Shown here piece after piece: positions 16,471 through 26,221 of a DNA stretch of 64,000 bases. The notes beneath the pieces are model-generated. The model saw only the letters and a program-made list of their open reading frames with translations, was not told where the DNA came from and did no database searches. The translations under genes were made by a program, and so were the position numbers. Origin of the DNA: Ilumatobacteraceae bacterium. GTDB lineage: Bacteria > Actinomycetota > Acidimicrobiia > Acidimicrobiales > Ilumatobacteraceae. How positions within the stretch are numbered: position 1 is the first letter of the stretch; every line of letters starts with the position of its first letter. The DNA lies in the NCBI GenBank assembly GCA_018401375.1, contig JAGYKR010000013.1:1-64000 (forward strand). Reading direction: 5' to 3'.

Positions 16471-19400
16471 GTGTCCGGAGGTGCTGCCAGCGAGTTTGTC
16501 CTGCAGTATCCAGAAGACTTACCGGTCTCCGCTCGCCGCCAGGAGATCGCCGAGTTAATCGCTGCCCATCAAGTGGTGGTGATCGCCGGGGAGACGGGGT
16601 CGGGTAAGAGCACCCAGATCCCGAAGATCTGTCTGGAGCTCGGGCGTGGTACCGCAGGGATGATCGCTCACACCCAACCCCGACGGGTCGCAGCACGGGC
16701 GATCGCATCGCGGATCGCAGCCGAATTGCAGGTGGAACTCGGAGGCCTCGTCGGATATTCCGTGCGATTTGACGACTCGGCCAACGAGAGCACTCGGGTC
16801 AGGGTGCTCACCGACGGGTTGCTGCTCGCTGAGTTACGTCGTGATCCGTTACTTCGTCGTTATGACACGATCATTATCGATGAGGCCCACGAACGCAGCC
16901 TGAACATCGATTTTCTCCTCGGGTATCTGCATCGGATCCTGCCCGAACGGCCGGACTTGCGGGTGATCATCACCTCGGCCACTATCGACACGGCCCGTTT
17001 TGCTGAGCACTTCTCACGGGATCATCGGGTAGTCCCGGTGATCGAGGTCACGGGGCGCACCTATCCGGTGGAGGTGCGATATCAGCCTCCGGCAGAGGGC
17101 GAAGATCAAGTAGATGCGGTGTGCGCTGCAGTGGAGCAACTACTCCCCGATGAAGCCGACGTCTTGGTGTTTATGAGCGGAGAGCGGGAAATCCATGATG
17201 CCGCCGAGGCCCTTCGGCAGCGTCACGGCTCCGATGTGGAAGTGGTGCCCCTCTACGCCCGTTTGTCCTCAGCCGAACAGCAACGGGTGTTTGCCCCTCA
17301 CGACAGACCCCGAGTGGTACTCAGCACCAACGTGGCCGAAACGTCGATCACGGTGCCCGGGATCCGGGCGGTGGTGGACACCGGAGTGGCGAGGATCTCG
17401 CGTTATAGCCGGCGTCTTAAGGTGCAGCGCCTCCCCATCGAACCGATCTCTCAGGCGTCAGCCGATCAGCGGGCCGGTCGGTGCGGGCGGGTCGGGCCGG
17501 GGGTCTGCATCCGGTTGTACGAGGCGGAGGAGTTCGATACCCGACCTCGATTTAGCGATCCGGAGATTTTGCGGACGAACCTGGCAGCGGTGATGTTGCA
17601 AATGGCCTCCCTCGGACTCGGTGAGGTGGAGGATTTTGCGTTTGTGGATCCCCCCGATCGGGGGGCGATCCGAGATGGTCGGGCGCTGTTAAATGAACTG
17701 GGGGCGCTCACGGCCGAGTCCGGTGTGCAGGACTTGGAACTGACTCCCCTCGGACGGAAGTTGGCGCGCCTGCCGGTGGATCCGCGGCTCGGCCGCATGG
17801 TGATTGAGGCCGACACCCAATCGGTGGTGCGTGAGGTCTTGATCATCGCTGCTGCGTTATCGATCCGGGATCCCCGTGAGCGGCCCGAGGACCATCGCCA
17901 GCGCGCCGATGAACTGCACGCCCGATTCAAGGTGCCCGGCTCAGACCTGCTCGGCTACGTGGCACTGTGGGACCACCTGCGCCGTGAGCAACGACAGCGC
18001 TCATCGAGTTCGTTCCGGCGGATGTGTAAGGCCGAGTTCGTCAACTATGTCCGAGTTCGCGAGTGGCAGGACCTGTTCAGCCAGTTGCGACGAGCCGCTG
18101 GGGAGGTGGGGATCAGACCTGCGTCGGACCACGGAGTGTCCGCTGATCTCGAGACCATCGCTGATCAGGTGCACCGCTCGGTGCTCGCAGGACATCTTTC
18201 CCATCTTGGCCGGCGCGAGGACAAGAGCCGGGAATATCAGGGGGCCCGGGGTTCACGGTTCGTGATCTCGGCCCCATCGGTGATGATGCGCGCTACGGCG
18301 CCGTGGGTGGTGGCCGCCGAACTAGTAGAGACCGATCGCCTGCGGGCCCGGGCGGTGGCATCGGTATCGGCGAAATGGGCGGAGGAACTCGGCGCCCACC
18401 TGGTGGCGCGCAGTTACTCCGAACCGCAGTGGGATGCTCAGCGTGGGGTAGCAATGACCGCTGAGACGGTCACACTGTTCGGTCTCGTGTTGGCCGCTGG
18501 CCGGATGGTCGCCTACGGGCGGGTGGACGCTGAGGTGGCCCGAGAAATGTTCATCCGCCACGCCCTCGTGGAACGGGACTGGGCGAGTCGACATCGGTTC
18601 CTTGAGCGCAACGCTCGCACCTTGGAACGCCTCGCTGAACTGGAGCGAAGGACAAGGCGCGCCGGGCTCTTCGATGAGGACACCCTGTTTCGGTTTTATG
18701 CCGACCGGATCCCGCCCAGGGTGGTGTCAGGGCGGCATTTTGATAAGTGGTGGCAGAAGCATCGCCAGAATGATCCGCAGTTTCTGACCATCTCGGATCA
18801 GGTACTAGCCGAGATGGGAATGGACCCAGCGGCCACCCCGGATGAACTGCGCCAAGGGGATCTTGCGTTGCGGGTGATGTATCGGCACGATCCTGAATCG
18901 GCGCTGGACGGGATCAGTGTTCAGATCCCGATTGGGCTGCTGAACCAGGTCAGTGCGAAAGGGATGGACTGGCTGGTCCCTGGATATCGGAGCGAACTGA
19001 TCGCAGCGGTGTTGCGCGGCGTACCCAAGTCAGTGCGCCGAGAACTCGGTCCGATGGCCGAAGTGGTTCACCTCGTGGAAGACACACTGTTAGCAGAGGG
19101 TCCGGACCTCGATGTCCCGATGGTGCGGTGGGTGCTCGGTCGGGCCGGGATCGCTGTCGGGACGGTGGATGAGTCCCAACTAGCGGCTCAGTTGCCTGCG
19201 CATTTGCGAATGAAATATGTCGTAGTGAACGCCGCCGGGGAGGTGCTCGATGCCGGAGGGGACCTGGGTGCGATCCGGTCGCGACAGATCGATGCGATGT
19301 GCGCTGCGCTGATCGCAGCGACCGGGTTCGATGAGATGAGCAGGCTGGATCACTGGTCGGTACACACGATCCCCCGGCAGGTTTTCGGTGCAGGTTCAGA

Positions 19401-20172
19401 GGTGGCCTATCCGGCGCTGATTGATGAGGGTCGCACCGTTGGTTTGACCCTCGTGGCAAGCCCGAAGGCCCAACGGCTCACTCATCGCAATGGCATCCGT
19501 CGATTGCTGCTCAGCTCGGTAGCGCCGAGCCGCAAAACCTTGCTCGCAAAGGTGACGGGTACCGAACAGCTGGCGCTCGCAGGAACTGAGTTCGCGTTGC
19601 ATGATCTGGCGATTGACGCCTCGATCGCTGCCGTGGACAGGGTGCTCGATGACCACGGCCTCGTCTGGGATGACGCCAGCTATCGCCTACTTGAGGCCAA
19701 GGTCCGAGCTCATGGGCCTCAGATCGCAGCGGATCTGTTTTCGGCGGGGATCGCTGTAGCGGCGATGGCGGGGGGGATTGTGCAGCGCTGTGAAGCGATG
19801 ACATCGGCCACGTTGGTGCCGACCGCAGATGATGCTCGTGCTCATCTGCGGCGTCTGGTGAGACCCGGGTTCGTGGTGAGCGTTGGCTCGCGACGGTTAC
19901 CAGATCTCGCCCGTTATGTGGCCGGCATCGAGTATCGGCTCGACCATCTCGCAGGTCAGATCGATCGCGACCATCATCGGATTGCTCAGGTCGCCCCCCT
20001 TGAGGCGCGCTATCGGGCGTTGCTGCGAACAGGGCCGGTCCGAGAAGCGGTAGAGGAGCTCGGCTGGTCCCTTGAGGAATTGCGCCTCTCCGTGTTCGCT
20101 CAGAAACTCGGGGTGCGGTCGGGGGTGAGCGCGACGCGCATTCACCGACAACTCAGCGCCTGGGGATCGTGA
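16471..20172 (+). CDS. hrpA: DEAH-box ATP-dependent RNA helicase HrpA
   Basis: A giant DEAH helicase of about 1233 residues, the HrpA type known in mRNA processing and ribosome rescue. Motifs are VVIAGETGSGKSTQIPK (motif I), TQPRRVAARAIASR (Ia), IIIDEAHERSLNIDFLLGYL (II), ITSATID (III), STNVAETSITVPG (V) and QRAGRCGRVGPG (VI), then the helicase-associated and OB-fold regions and the long DUF3418 C-terminus. I set the start at GTG 16471. The frame is open back to 16282, but that stretch overlaps the previous gene and consists largely of the RVRHS minisatellite. The 3' end overlaps the convergent ribonuclease Z gene by 20 bases. Confidence 0.93.
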   Translation: MSGGAASEFVLQYPEDLPVSARRQEIAELIAAHQVVVIAGETGSGKSTQIPKICLELGRGTAGMIAHTQPRRVAARAIASRIAAELQVELGGLVGYSVRFDDSANESTRVRVLTDGLLLAELRRDPLLRRYDTIIIDEAHERSLNIDFLLGYLHRILPERPDLRVIITSATIDTARFAEHFSRDHRVVPVIEVTGRTYPVEVRYQPPAEGEDQVDAVCAAVEQLLPDEADVLVFMSGEREIHDAAEALRQRHGSDVEVVPLYARLSSAEQQRVFAPHDRPRVVLSTNVAETSITVPGIRAVVDTGVARISRYSRRLKVQRLPIEPISQASADQRAGRCGRVGPGVCIRLYEAEEFDTRPRFSDPEILRTNLAAVMLQMASLGLGEVEDFAFVDPPDRGAIRDGRALLNELGALTAESGVQDLELTPLGRKLARLPVDPRLGRMVIEADTQSVVREVLIIAAALSIRDPRERPEDHRQRADELHARFKVPGSDLLGYVALWDHLRREQRQRSSSSFRRMCKAEFVNYVRVREWQDLFSQLRRAAGEVGIRPASDHGVSADLETIADQVHRSVLAGHLSHLGRREDKSREYQGARGSRFVISAPSVMMRATAPWVVAAELVETDRLRARAVASVSAKWAEELGAHLVARSYSEPQWDAQRGVAMTAETVTLFGLVLAAGRMVAYGRVDAEVAREMFIRHALVERDWASRHRFLERNARTLERLAELERRTRRAGLFDEDTLFRFYADRIPPRVVSGRHFDKWWQKHRQNDPQFLTISDQVLAEMGMDPAATPDELRQGDLALRVMYRHDPESALDGISVQIPIGLLNQVSAKGMDWLVPGYRSELIAAVLRGVPKSVRRELGPMAEVVHLVEDTLLAEGPDLDVPMVRWVLGRAGIAVGTVDESQLAAQLPAHLRMKYVVVNAAGEVLDAGGDLGAIRSRQIDAMCAALIAATGFDEMSRLDHWSVHTIPRQVFGAGSEVAYPALIDEGRTVGLTLVASPKAQRLTHRNGIRRLLLSSVAPSRKTLLAKVTGTEQLALAGTEFALHDLAIDASIAAVDRVLDDHGLVWDDASYRLLEAKVRAHGPQIAADLFSAGIAVAAMAGGIVQRCEAMTSATLVPTADDARAHLRRLVRPGFVVSVGSRRLPDLARYVAGIEYRLDHLAGQIDRDHHRIAQVAPLEARYRALLRTGPVREAVEELGWSLEELRLSVFAQKLGVRSGVSATRIHRQLSAWGS

Positions 20173-21067
20173 TCCGATCAAAGTCTCGGGCTGCGGTCAC
20201 GGACGCAAAAACCTCAGCGGCCTCGGCTCGGAAGATCTCCGCATCGGGATAGCGCTGGGAATAGTGGCCGAGCACGAGGTGATGGGCCCCGGCTTCGGCT
20301 GCGATCTGGCCGGCCTGACGAGCGGTGAGATGGCCGGTTGCAGCGGCAAGTTCGGCTTCGTTTTCGGTGAAGGTGGATTCACAGACCACGAGATCGGCAT
20401 CCCGGGCGAGGTCCACCGCAGCGGTGCACCATGCAGTGTCCATGATGAATGCAAACACTTGGCCACGGCGGTGCTCGGAGACCTCTTCGAGTGTGATGCG
20501 CCGACCGTCGATGGTCACCTCCCCTTGATCGCGCAGTTTGCCGATGAGCGGACCGGTGACGTGATGTTGCTGTAAGAGTTCTGGGATCATTCGGACTCCG
20601 GCCGGCGCCTCAACGCGGTAGCCAAAAGCTTCTACCCGGTGGTTGAGGCGGGCGGCGCGAATCGAAAGATCGCCGTCAGCGTGAATCAGATGCATCTCCG
20701 GGGTGTCGATGGGATGCAGGTGCAGATCAAGGTTGTCATGGCCGATCGATGAGTGACGCAGCCGTTGCAGGTACATCTCGCCAGAGGCCGGATAGTGGAG
20801 ATCCACGGCATGGTTGATCTGGTCGGCGCTGAGGCGCATCAAAATCCCCGGCAGCCCGAGGCAATGGTCCCCATGGAAGTGGGTCAGGCAGATGTGGGTG
20901 ATCACCGAGGGTGAGAGCCCGGCATGACTGAACTGGCGCTGGGTGCCTTCGCCCGGATCAAACAAGATGCCATGCGTATCCCAGCGCAGCAGATACCCGT
21001 TGTGGTTGCGGTCCCTCGTAGGTGTCTGACTTGCCGTGCCGAGGACTTGGAGTTCTCGGATCGACAT
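20153..21067 (-). CDS. rnz: Ribonuclease Z
   Basis: A 304-residue metallo-beta-lactamase-fold endonuclease that trims the 3' end of tRNA precursors. Metal ligands are in THFHGDHCLGLPG (about residues 62-74), with a later His in VLGHYSQRY and an Asp in FIMDTAWC. The sequence ELQVLGTASQTPTRDRNHNG at the N-terminus and LFDPGEGTQRQ are typical of RNase Z. The fold and length are those of the short form. It overlaps hrpA tail to tail by 20 bases and is downstream of an acyl-CoA ligase gene, separated by a tandem repeat. Confidence 0.93.
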   Translation of the reverse strand: MSIRELQVLGTASQTPTRDRNHNGYLLRWDTHGILFDPGEGTQRQFSHAGLSPSVITHICLTHFHGDHCLGLPGILMRLSADQINHAVDLHYPASGEMYLQRLRHSSIGHDNLDLHLHPIDTPEMHLIHADGDLSIRAARLNHRVEAFGYRVEAPAGVRMIPELLQQHHVTGPLIGKLRDQGEVTIDGRRITLEEVSEHRRGQVFAFIMDTAWCTAAVDLARDADLVVCESTFTENEAELAAATGHLTARQAGQIAAEAGAHHLVLGHYSQRYPDAEIFRAEAAEVFASVTAARDFDRITIPRR

Positions 21068-21079
21068 GTGGCCTGTCTA

Positions 21080-21127
21080 GCAGACGGTTTGGCAGACGGT
21101 CCGGCAGATGGTGTGGCAGACGGTGTG
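21080..21127. repeat. 12-base tandem repeat, four units, between acyl-CoA ligase and rnz
   Basis: Units on the plus strand begin at 21080, 21092, 21104 and 21116: GCAGACGGTTTG, GCAGACGGTCCG, GCAGATGGTGTG, GCAGACGGTGTG. They fill most of the 65-base gap between the ligase stop (21133) and the rnz start (21067), just upstream of rnz, where they could change its leader length or ribosome access. Confidence 0.9.
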
Positions 21128-21132
21128 GCAGT

Positions 21133-22797
21133 TCAGGCCGGCCTCAGCACTTCAAGTGCATGATCTTTCAGACGGCGATAATCCACTTTGCCGTTGGCGG
21201 CTCGGGAAATCGACTCCACGGTGACCAGCGAGCGCGGCGCCTTATAAGGGGCGAGGTGCGTGATCACATGGGCCTTGAGGGTCTCGAGGTCAGCGGCCTG
21301 GGAGGGGTCGGTGAGTTCCACCACGGCGCAGATTGTCTCACCAAAACGCTCATCGGGGAGGCCCACCACCACCGCATCGCGTACGGAGGGGTGGGTTTTG
21401 AGGGCTTCCTCCACCTCCTCGGGGAACACTTTCTCCCCGCCGGTGTTAATGCAGACCGAGCCGCGACCGAGCAAGGTGATGGTGCCATCGGTGTTGACCT
21501 CAGCGAAATCTCCCGGAATGCTCCAACGTCGACCTTCGATGGTCTTAAAGGTGCTGGCTGACTTGACCTCATCTTTGTAATAACCAACCGGAATAAACCC
21601 TCCGACTGCGACCAGTCCGATCTCCCCGCTGCCCGGTTCTACCCGACGGCCATCCTCGGTGAATACAGCGTTGTTCGGTCCGATCATGAAACTGGCGGTG
21701 CGTTGGGTGCCCGCTGCAGTGGAGATCGAGGCGCCGAGACCGACTGCCTCGGAGGACCCGAAGGAATCCACCAACATCACATCGGGCATGTGGCGTAACA
21801 ATCCCTGCTTATTGTCGTGACTCCACATCACACCTGAAGAGGAGATGACCCTCAAACTGGAGAGGTCGTGGAGGCCCGGATGGGTATCGAGATACTCGAG
21901 GAGCGGACCGGCGAACGCCTGGCCGACGATCACGAGGTTTGTGGCCCGGTTCTTTTCCACGACCGCACACATCTCACTAACGTCAAAGGAACTGCTCGGT
22001 AAGGAGATGATCGTGCCGCCCACAGTCATTGCGATGAGCGCCGAGAACTGACCGGTGCCGTGCATCAACGGGCAAGCGATCACCATCACCGGGGACGGAT
22101 GATGGGGATCGACCGCTCGGGCCACCACCTCGGCAGTGGACGCCGCTGGTGGAATGCCCGACGGTGCACTCCCGCCGGCGCCGAGCACGTTGAACAAGTC
22201 GTCATTGCGCCACATCACACCTTTGGGCATGCCAGTGGTGCCTCCGGTGTAGAGCAGCAGCAGATCCTCGGGACTGCGCAGATCGTCTGATGGAAGCGTG
22301 GTGGGGGCAGGCTGGCTGACCACAGATTCATAGGACACCGCCCAATCGGGCCCGGTTCCGGTTTCATCGGCGACCACATACCAGCGACGGACCTTCGTCA
22401 TCTGCGCTCGGATCGCCTCCAAGGTCACAGTAAATCGGGCGTGGAAGACCACGGCCTCGGCGTCGGCATTGTCAAACAGGTAGGCGATCTCGTCGGGGCC
22501 GTAGCGATAGTTCGTATTAACCGGGGCCATTGATGCGGTGAATGCACCGACCATGGTCTCCATGTATTCGGGGCAGTTCAACATGTAGCAGGCCACCTTG
22601 GACTGTCCGGTGAGACCGGCTGCCCATAGATCGGTGGCCAGGGCCCGTGAGCGGGCGGCAAACTCGCCCCAGGTGACTACCCGATCACCTTGGATCTGAC
22701 AGGGCCGATCCGTAATTGCCGCAGCGACCTCAGTAAAGACGTCTGCGAAATTCCATTGCGCCACCGGTGCTTGTGTGCTCACGAGATCCCCCATCAT
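21133..22797 (-). CDS. AMP-forming acyl-CoA ligase (FadD family)
   Basis: A 554-residue ANL ligase. It has YTGGTTGMPKGVMWRNDD (P-loop), VDSFGSSEAVGLG where the adenine motif lies, GRRWSIPGDFAEVNTDGTI, GRGSVCINTGGEKVFPEEVE and the C-terminal lysine in RAANGKVDYRRLK. The pattern fits ligases for long-chain or steroid-like acids in actinobacteria, but substrate is unproven. ATG 22797 is the first start; a GGGGGA six bases before GTG 22782 (VSTQAPVAQ) makes that a good alternative. A 12-base tandem repeat follows the stop before rnz. Confidence 0.9.
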   Translation of the reverse strand: MMGDLVSTQAPVAQWNFADVFTEVAAAITDRPCQIQGDRVVTWGEFAARSRALATDLWAAGLTGQSKVACYMLNCPEYMETMVGAFTASMAPVNTNYRYGPDEIAYLFDNADAEAVVFHARFTVTLEAIRAQMTKVRRWYVVADETGTGPDWAVSYESVVSQPAPTTLPSDDLRSPEDLLLLYTGGTTGMPKGVMWRNDDLFNVLGAGGSAPSGIPPAASTAEVVARAVDPHHPSPVMVIACPLMHGTGQFSALIAMTVGGTIISLPSSSFDVSEMCAVVEKNRATNLVIVGQAFAGPLLEYLDTHPGLHDLSSLRVISSSGVMWSHDNKQGLLRHMPDVMLVDSFGSSEAVGLGASISTAAGTQRTASFMIGPNNAVFTEDGRRVEPGSGEIGLVAVGGFIPVGYYKDEVKSASTFKTIEGRRWSIPGDFAEVNTDGTITLLGRGSVCINTGGEKVFPEEVEEALKTHPSVRDAVVVGLPDERFGETICAVVELTDPSQAADLETLKAHVITHLAPYKAPRSLVTVESISRAANGKVDYRRLKDHALEVLRPA

Positions 22798-22884
22798 CAG
22801 TTGTTCCCCGGGGGCAACGTAGCCGAGGCTGGCCGATCGTTGTCAGCCAGAACGATGCCAACTCGTGAAGGCAGCGATTGTGGC

Positions 22885-23292
22885 TCAGGTGCGAGCGTCG
22901 AGATGCTGGGCCCAGTTCCCAGAGGGGATGGGATCGAGTCGGGTGAAGTGCCGAGCGGCATTGGGTCCGAGGCTGTACGACCAAGACCGACGACCAGCGC
23001 TGGTGGTGACCTCAAGGCGTCGATAGAGCCCAAGGTGCACTTCCTCATAACGATCGAGCACTTCGAGGGCGATGTTCGCGGTGGTCTCAAGCAGGTGCAC
23101 ACATCGGCCGTGAACAAGGGCGGAATCATCAAACCGGCCGGACAGTTCGGCCACCGGGTAGCCGAACCCGGTGTCGAAGAGCAGTCCGGGGACCGAAGCC
23201 TCCCATCCCTCATCGGCGACGTATCTACGCAGCAGCGACCATTGCGGCTGTTCGGGGAGCAGGGTGCCGTAGATGAAGATTTCTAGGGTCAT
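22885..23292 (-). CDS. Gamma-glutamylcyclotransferase-like protein (GGCT/AIG2 family)
   Basis: A 135-residue protein with the family signature IFIYGTLLPEQ near the N-terminus and the catalytic-type Glu in DRYEEVHLGLYRR. The fold makes a pocket for gamma-glutamyl amines or peptides, releasing 5-oxoproline in characterised members. Many bacterial relatives have untested activity. Its start overlaps the stop of nhaA by four bases, so it is the distal gene of that transcript. Confidence 0.8.
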   Translation of the reverse strand: MTLEIFIYGTLLPEQPQWSLLRRYVADEGWEASVPGLLFDTGFGYPVAELSGRFDDSALVHGRCVHLLETTANIALEVLDRYEEVHLGLYRRLEVTTSAGRRSWSYSLGPNAARHFTRLDPIPSGNWAQHLDART

Positions 23293-24638
23293 CGAGCGGA
23301 CTGGCTGGTGACCGGTGGAGTAAGGATCGTTGTGGTGTCCTCATGGGCTGTGGCGCTCGGTGGAGCACCGGGGATCAAAATGGCTGCGCCGATGACAGCA
23401 GCGATGACCGAGGCGAGGACCACACCGAGACGTGCGTCGCGGCCGAGCAGTGAATCATCAAAGGCGAGCTGAGCGACGAACAAAGACACCGTGAACCCGA
23501 TCCCACCGAGGCTTGACGCTCCGAGCAGGTAGCGCGGGGTGACGCCGTCGGGAAGATGGGCGATCCCCACCCGAACGGCAAGCATGGCTGCGCCGAAGAT
23601 ACCCACGGTCTTGCCCACCACGAGGCCGGCCACCACACCCCAAGTCACCGAGGATCCGAGCGCATCGCCGATCTCCGACACTGGGACGTGGACCCCGGCG
23701 TTGGCCAGTGCGAACAGTGGGGCGATTGCAAAGGCGGTGAATGGGGCGAGTCGATGGATGAGCCATTCCACCACGGACACGGAGGAGCGGGCCTGGACGA
23801 CGAGGTGTGCAGCGATTTCGGCCGAAGGGTGTAGCAACAGTTCCTCTGCGTCCACGAGACCGGTGTTGCGACGCGGGGTGATGGGGGCGAGGAGACCGAA
23901 TGCCACCCCGGCCAAGGTGGGGTGGATGTGGGCTTCATGAAGGGCGAACCAGCAGACCCCACCGAGTGCGACATAAATGCTGATCAGGGGTACCCGCGGC
24001 CGCAGGTAGAGGGCGATCAGGATGGTGGAGATCGCAACTGCCAGCCAACCGAACGACACCGAGGAGGAGTAGAAGATTGCGATCACGGCGATCGCTCCGA
24101 TGTCGTCGACGATCGCAAGGGCGAGCAGGAACAGTTTTAACCAGGACGGAACCCGAGAGGCGAGCATCGCAATCACGGCCATCACGATTGCGATATCGGT
24201 AGCCATTGGAATGCCCCAGCCTGAGGCCGCATCACCGCCGGTGTTAAAGGCCCAGTAGATGAGGGCGGGCAGGACCATTCCGCCGATAGCACCCATCACC
24301 GGAAGTGCAGCATGGCGGAGATTGCGGAGCTCGCCTGCCCGGAACTCCCGGGTGATCTCGAGGCCAGCCACAAAGAAAAATAGGGTCATGAATCCGTCGT
24401 TGATTACCTCTCGGAACGTCAAGGTCAGATCGAAGCCGCCGAGTGCGAACACGGCCTCTTGTTCCCAGAACCTGGCGTAGCCGGTCCACCACGGGGAGTT
24501 AGCCCAGATCAACGCAATCATTGCGGCGATTACAAGCAGGAGACCGGCGTTGGCTTGGCGCTGCAGAAAGTCAGAGAGCGGTCGGATCAGACGCCAGCCG
24601 GAGGTCTCCGACTCATGCGGGGAGGATGCTTCGGACAC
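23289..24638 (-). CDS. nhaA: Na+/H+ antiporter NhaA
   Basis: A 449-residue inner-membrane antiporter with about 12 hydrophobic segments. It shows the transport-site carboxylates in ATDIAIVMAVIA and IVDDIGAIAVIAIFY (the Asp pair of NhaA), and FFFVAGLEITREFRAGELRN in the N-terminal part. NhaA exchanges external protons for internal sodium or lithium and supports growth at alkaline pH or high salt. A polar C-terminal tail after about residue 425 is Thr-rich and unconserved. It is followed by the GGCT-like gene with a four-base overlap. Confidence 0.94.
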   Translation of the reverse strand: MSEASSPHESETSGWRLIRPLSDFLQRQANAGLLLVIAAMIALIWANSPWWTGYARFWEQEAVFALGGFDLTLTFREVINDGFMTLFFFVAGLEITREFRAGELRNLRHAALPVMGAIGGMVLPALIYWAFNTGGDAASGWGIPMATDIAIVMAVIAMLASRVPSWLKLFLLALAIVDDIGAIAVIAIFYSSSVSFGWLAVAISTILIALYLRPRVPLISIYVALGGVCWFALHEAHIHPTLAGVAFGLLAPITPRRNTGLVDAEELLLHPSAEIAAHLVVQARSSVSVVEWLIHRLAPFTAFAIAPLFALANAGVHVPVSEIGDALGSSVTWGVVAGLVVGKTVGIFGAAMLAVRVGIAHLPDGVTPRYLLGASSLGGIGFTVSLFVAQLAFDDSLLGRDARLGVVLASVIAAVIGAAILIPGAPPSATAHEDTTTILTPPVTSQSAR

Positions 24639-24691
24639 GGGGGGAAAGTATCGCAGGCCGACCCGCAGATCCTGGTATCCGGGCCGATCCG

Positions 24692-25525
24692 CTATCGGGT
24701 GCGACGGCGTTGGAGGGCCGCGTTGAGTTCCACGGCCGCAATGGAGAGGATCGCATGCAGGTTCAGCCAGCCGAGCAGAGCAAACACGGTGGCAAAGGCC
24801 CCTGTGGTGTCACTGGCTGTAGCGAGATATTGGCTGACGATCGCTGCCCCTCCGATTTGGAGAACACCGAATCCGACCCCGCCGAGCACAGCACCGGGGA
24901 GGGCCATAGACCAAGAGACCTTGGCGGCGGTCAAGGTCCGAATCATCAGGTTCAACACCACGATGTTGATCGCCACTGTGGCGAGGCCGAGGCTCGCCCG
25001 ACCGATCACTGGCAGATCGATCGCACTCACCATCGCCGAAACCACAGTCGCTCCGAGGATGCCAGTTCCGATGATCCCGACCCCGGCGAGGGCCTTGACG
25101 CGGGTGATGGCGATGTTGGCGCGCTCGTGGATGGGTATTTCCCAGGCGTCATCAAATGCGCTTTGGACACCGGCGAAAGCCCGAGTGGCCGCCCATAAGG
25201 TGACGATCAGGCCGACCGCTACCGTAATGACGCTGCCATCGAGGGACCCAGTTTCTTCGCGTATCTGGGTGCCGATCACGGGGAACTGGGCGACCGCCGT
25301 GGTCAAAATCTCCTCTTTTAACGAATCGTTGTTACGTAGGAGGATGGCCAAGACCGATGAGGCCACCATGAACAACGGGAACACGGAGACGAACCCGTAG
25401 TAGGTCAGCACGGCGGCGTTGCGCATGCTGAGGTGGCGCCGAAAACCGTCTGCCACCTCGGCGCCGATGTCGATCAGCGGATGGTTTGTGCGGAGCCGGA
25501 TGACCCAAGGCCAAGTGGTCCACAT
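24692..25525 (-). CDS. YihY/BrkB-type inner-membrane protein
   Basis: A 277-residue protein with about six membrane segments. The YihY family pattern is visible: AEVADGFRRHLSMRNAAVLT, YYGFVSVFPLFMVASSVLAI, and a C-terminal GALLGGVGFGVLQIG-like segment. Members were once called ribonuclease BN; the actual function is uncertain. I chose ATG 25525, which overlaps the ung stop by one base (TGATG); the longer reading from TTG 25540 would run into ung. Confidence 0.85.
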   Translation of the reverse strand: MWTTWPWVIRLRTNHPLIDIGAEVADGFRRHLSMRNAAVLTYYGFVSVFPLFMVASSVLAILLRNNDSLKEEILTTAVAQFPVIGTQIREETGSLDGSVITVAVGLIVTLWAATRAFAGVQSAFDDAWEIPIHERANIAITRVKALAGVGIIGTGILGATVVSAMVSAIDLPVIGRASLGLATVAINIVVLNLMIRTLTAAKVSWSMALPGAVLGGVGFGVLQIGGAAIVSQYLATASDTTGAFATVFALLGWLNLHAILSIAAVELNAALQRRRTR

Positions 25526-26181
25526 CAGCGTTGCCCCCAATCGATTGGGATTTGACCGCTGGCCTCAAGGGCCGCGTTGGTGCGGCTGAACGGACGGGAA
25601 CCGAAGAATCCGTTGTGGGCCGAGAGGGGAGACGGATGTGCTGACTCGATGATCTGATGGCGATGGTCGATCACCAGTGCCTTACGGCGAGCAGCAGCGC
25701 CCCACAGCAGAAACACCACCGGGCTCGGGCGCTCGTTCACCACTTCGATGATCCGGTCGGTGAAACGTTCCCAACCGTGACCCTGGTGGGAGCCGGCCTG
25801 CCCGGCCCGCACGGTCAGCGTGGTGTTGAGCAGCAGCACCCCCTGACGGGCCCAGCCGCGCAGATCCCCGTGGGTGGCCGGCGCAATCTTGAGGTCGGTG
25901 GCAAGTTCTTTGTGGATGTTGGCTAGCGAGGGTGGAATGCGCACCTTCGGATTCACGGAGAAACACAGTCCGTGGGCTTGGCCAGGACCGTGATAGGGGT
26001 CTTGGCCAAGGATCACCACCCGGGTGGATGCATAGGAGGTGAGATGCAACGCGGCAAAAACTTCATCGGCGGGAGGGTAGACCTCGTGATCAGCGCGTTC
26101 GGTGGACAGAAATTTCTGGAGCTCATGCCAGTAGGGAAGTTCAAACTGGTCACGGAGTAAGGGGTTCCAGTCAGTGGCCAC
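25525..26181 (-). CDS. ung: Uracil-DNA glycosylase, family 1
   Basis: A 218-residue base-excision repair enzyme that removes uracil from DNA. All family-1 motifs are present: VVILGQDPYHGPGQAHGLCF with the catalytic Asp, VLLLNTTLTVRAGQAGSHQG, VVFLLWGAAARRK, and the leucine-loop motif SAHPSPLSAHNGFFGSRPFS with the catalytic His. Length is normal. It is the first gene of a pair with the YihY-type protein. Confidence 0.96.
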   Translation of the reverse strand: MATDWNPLLRDQFELPYWHELQKFLSTERADHEVYPPADEVFAALHLTSYASTRVVILGQDPYHGPGQAHGLCFSVNPKVRIPPSLANIHKELATDLKIAPATHGDLRGWARQGVLLLNTTLTVRAGQAGSHQGHGWERFTDRIIEVVNERPSPVVFLLWGAAARRKALVIDHRHQIIESAHPSPLSAHNGFFGSRPFSRTNAALEASGQIPIDWGQR

Positions 26182-26221
26182 GACCCCCTTGATAGCACGA
26201 AGCGGTGGTTAGCATCAGGCG

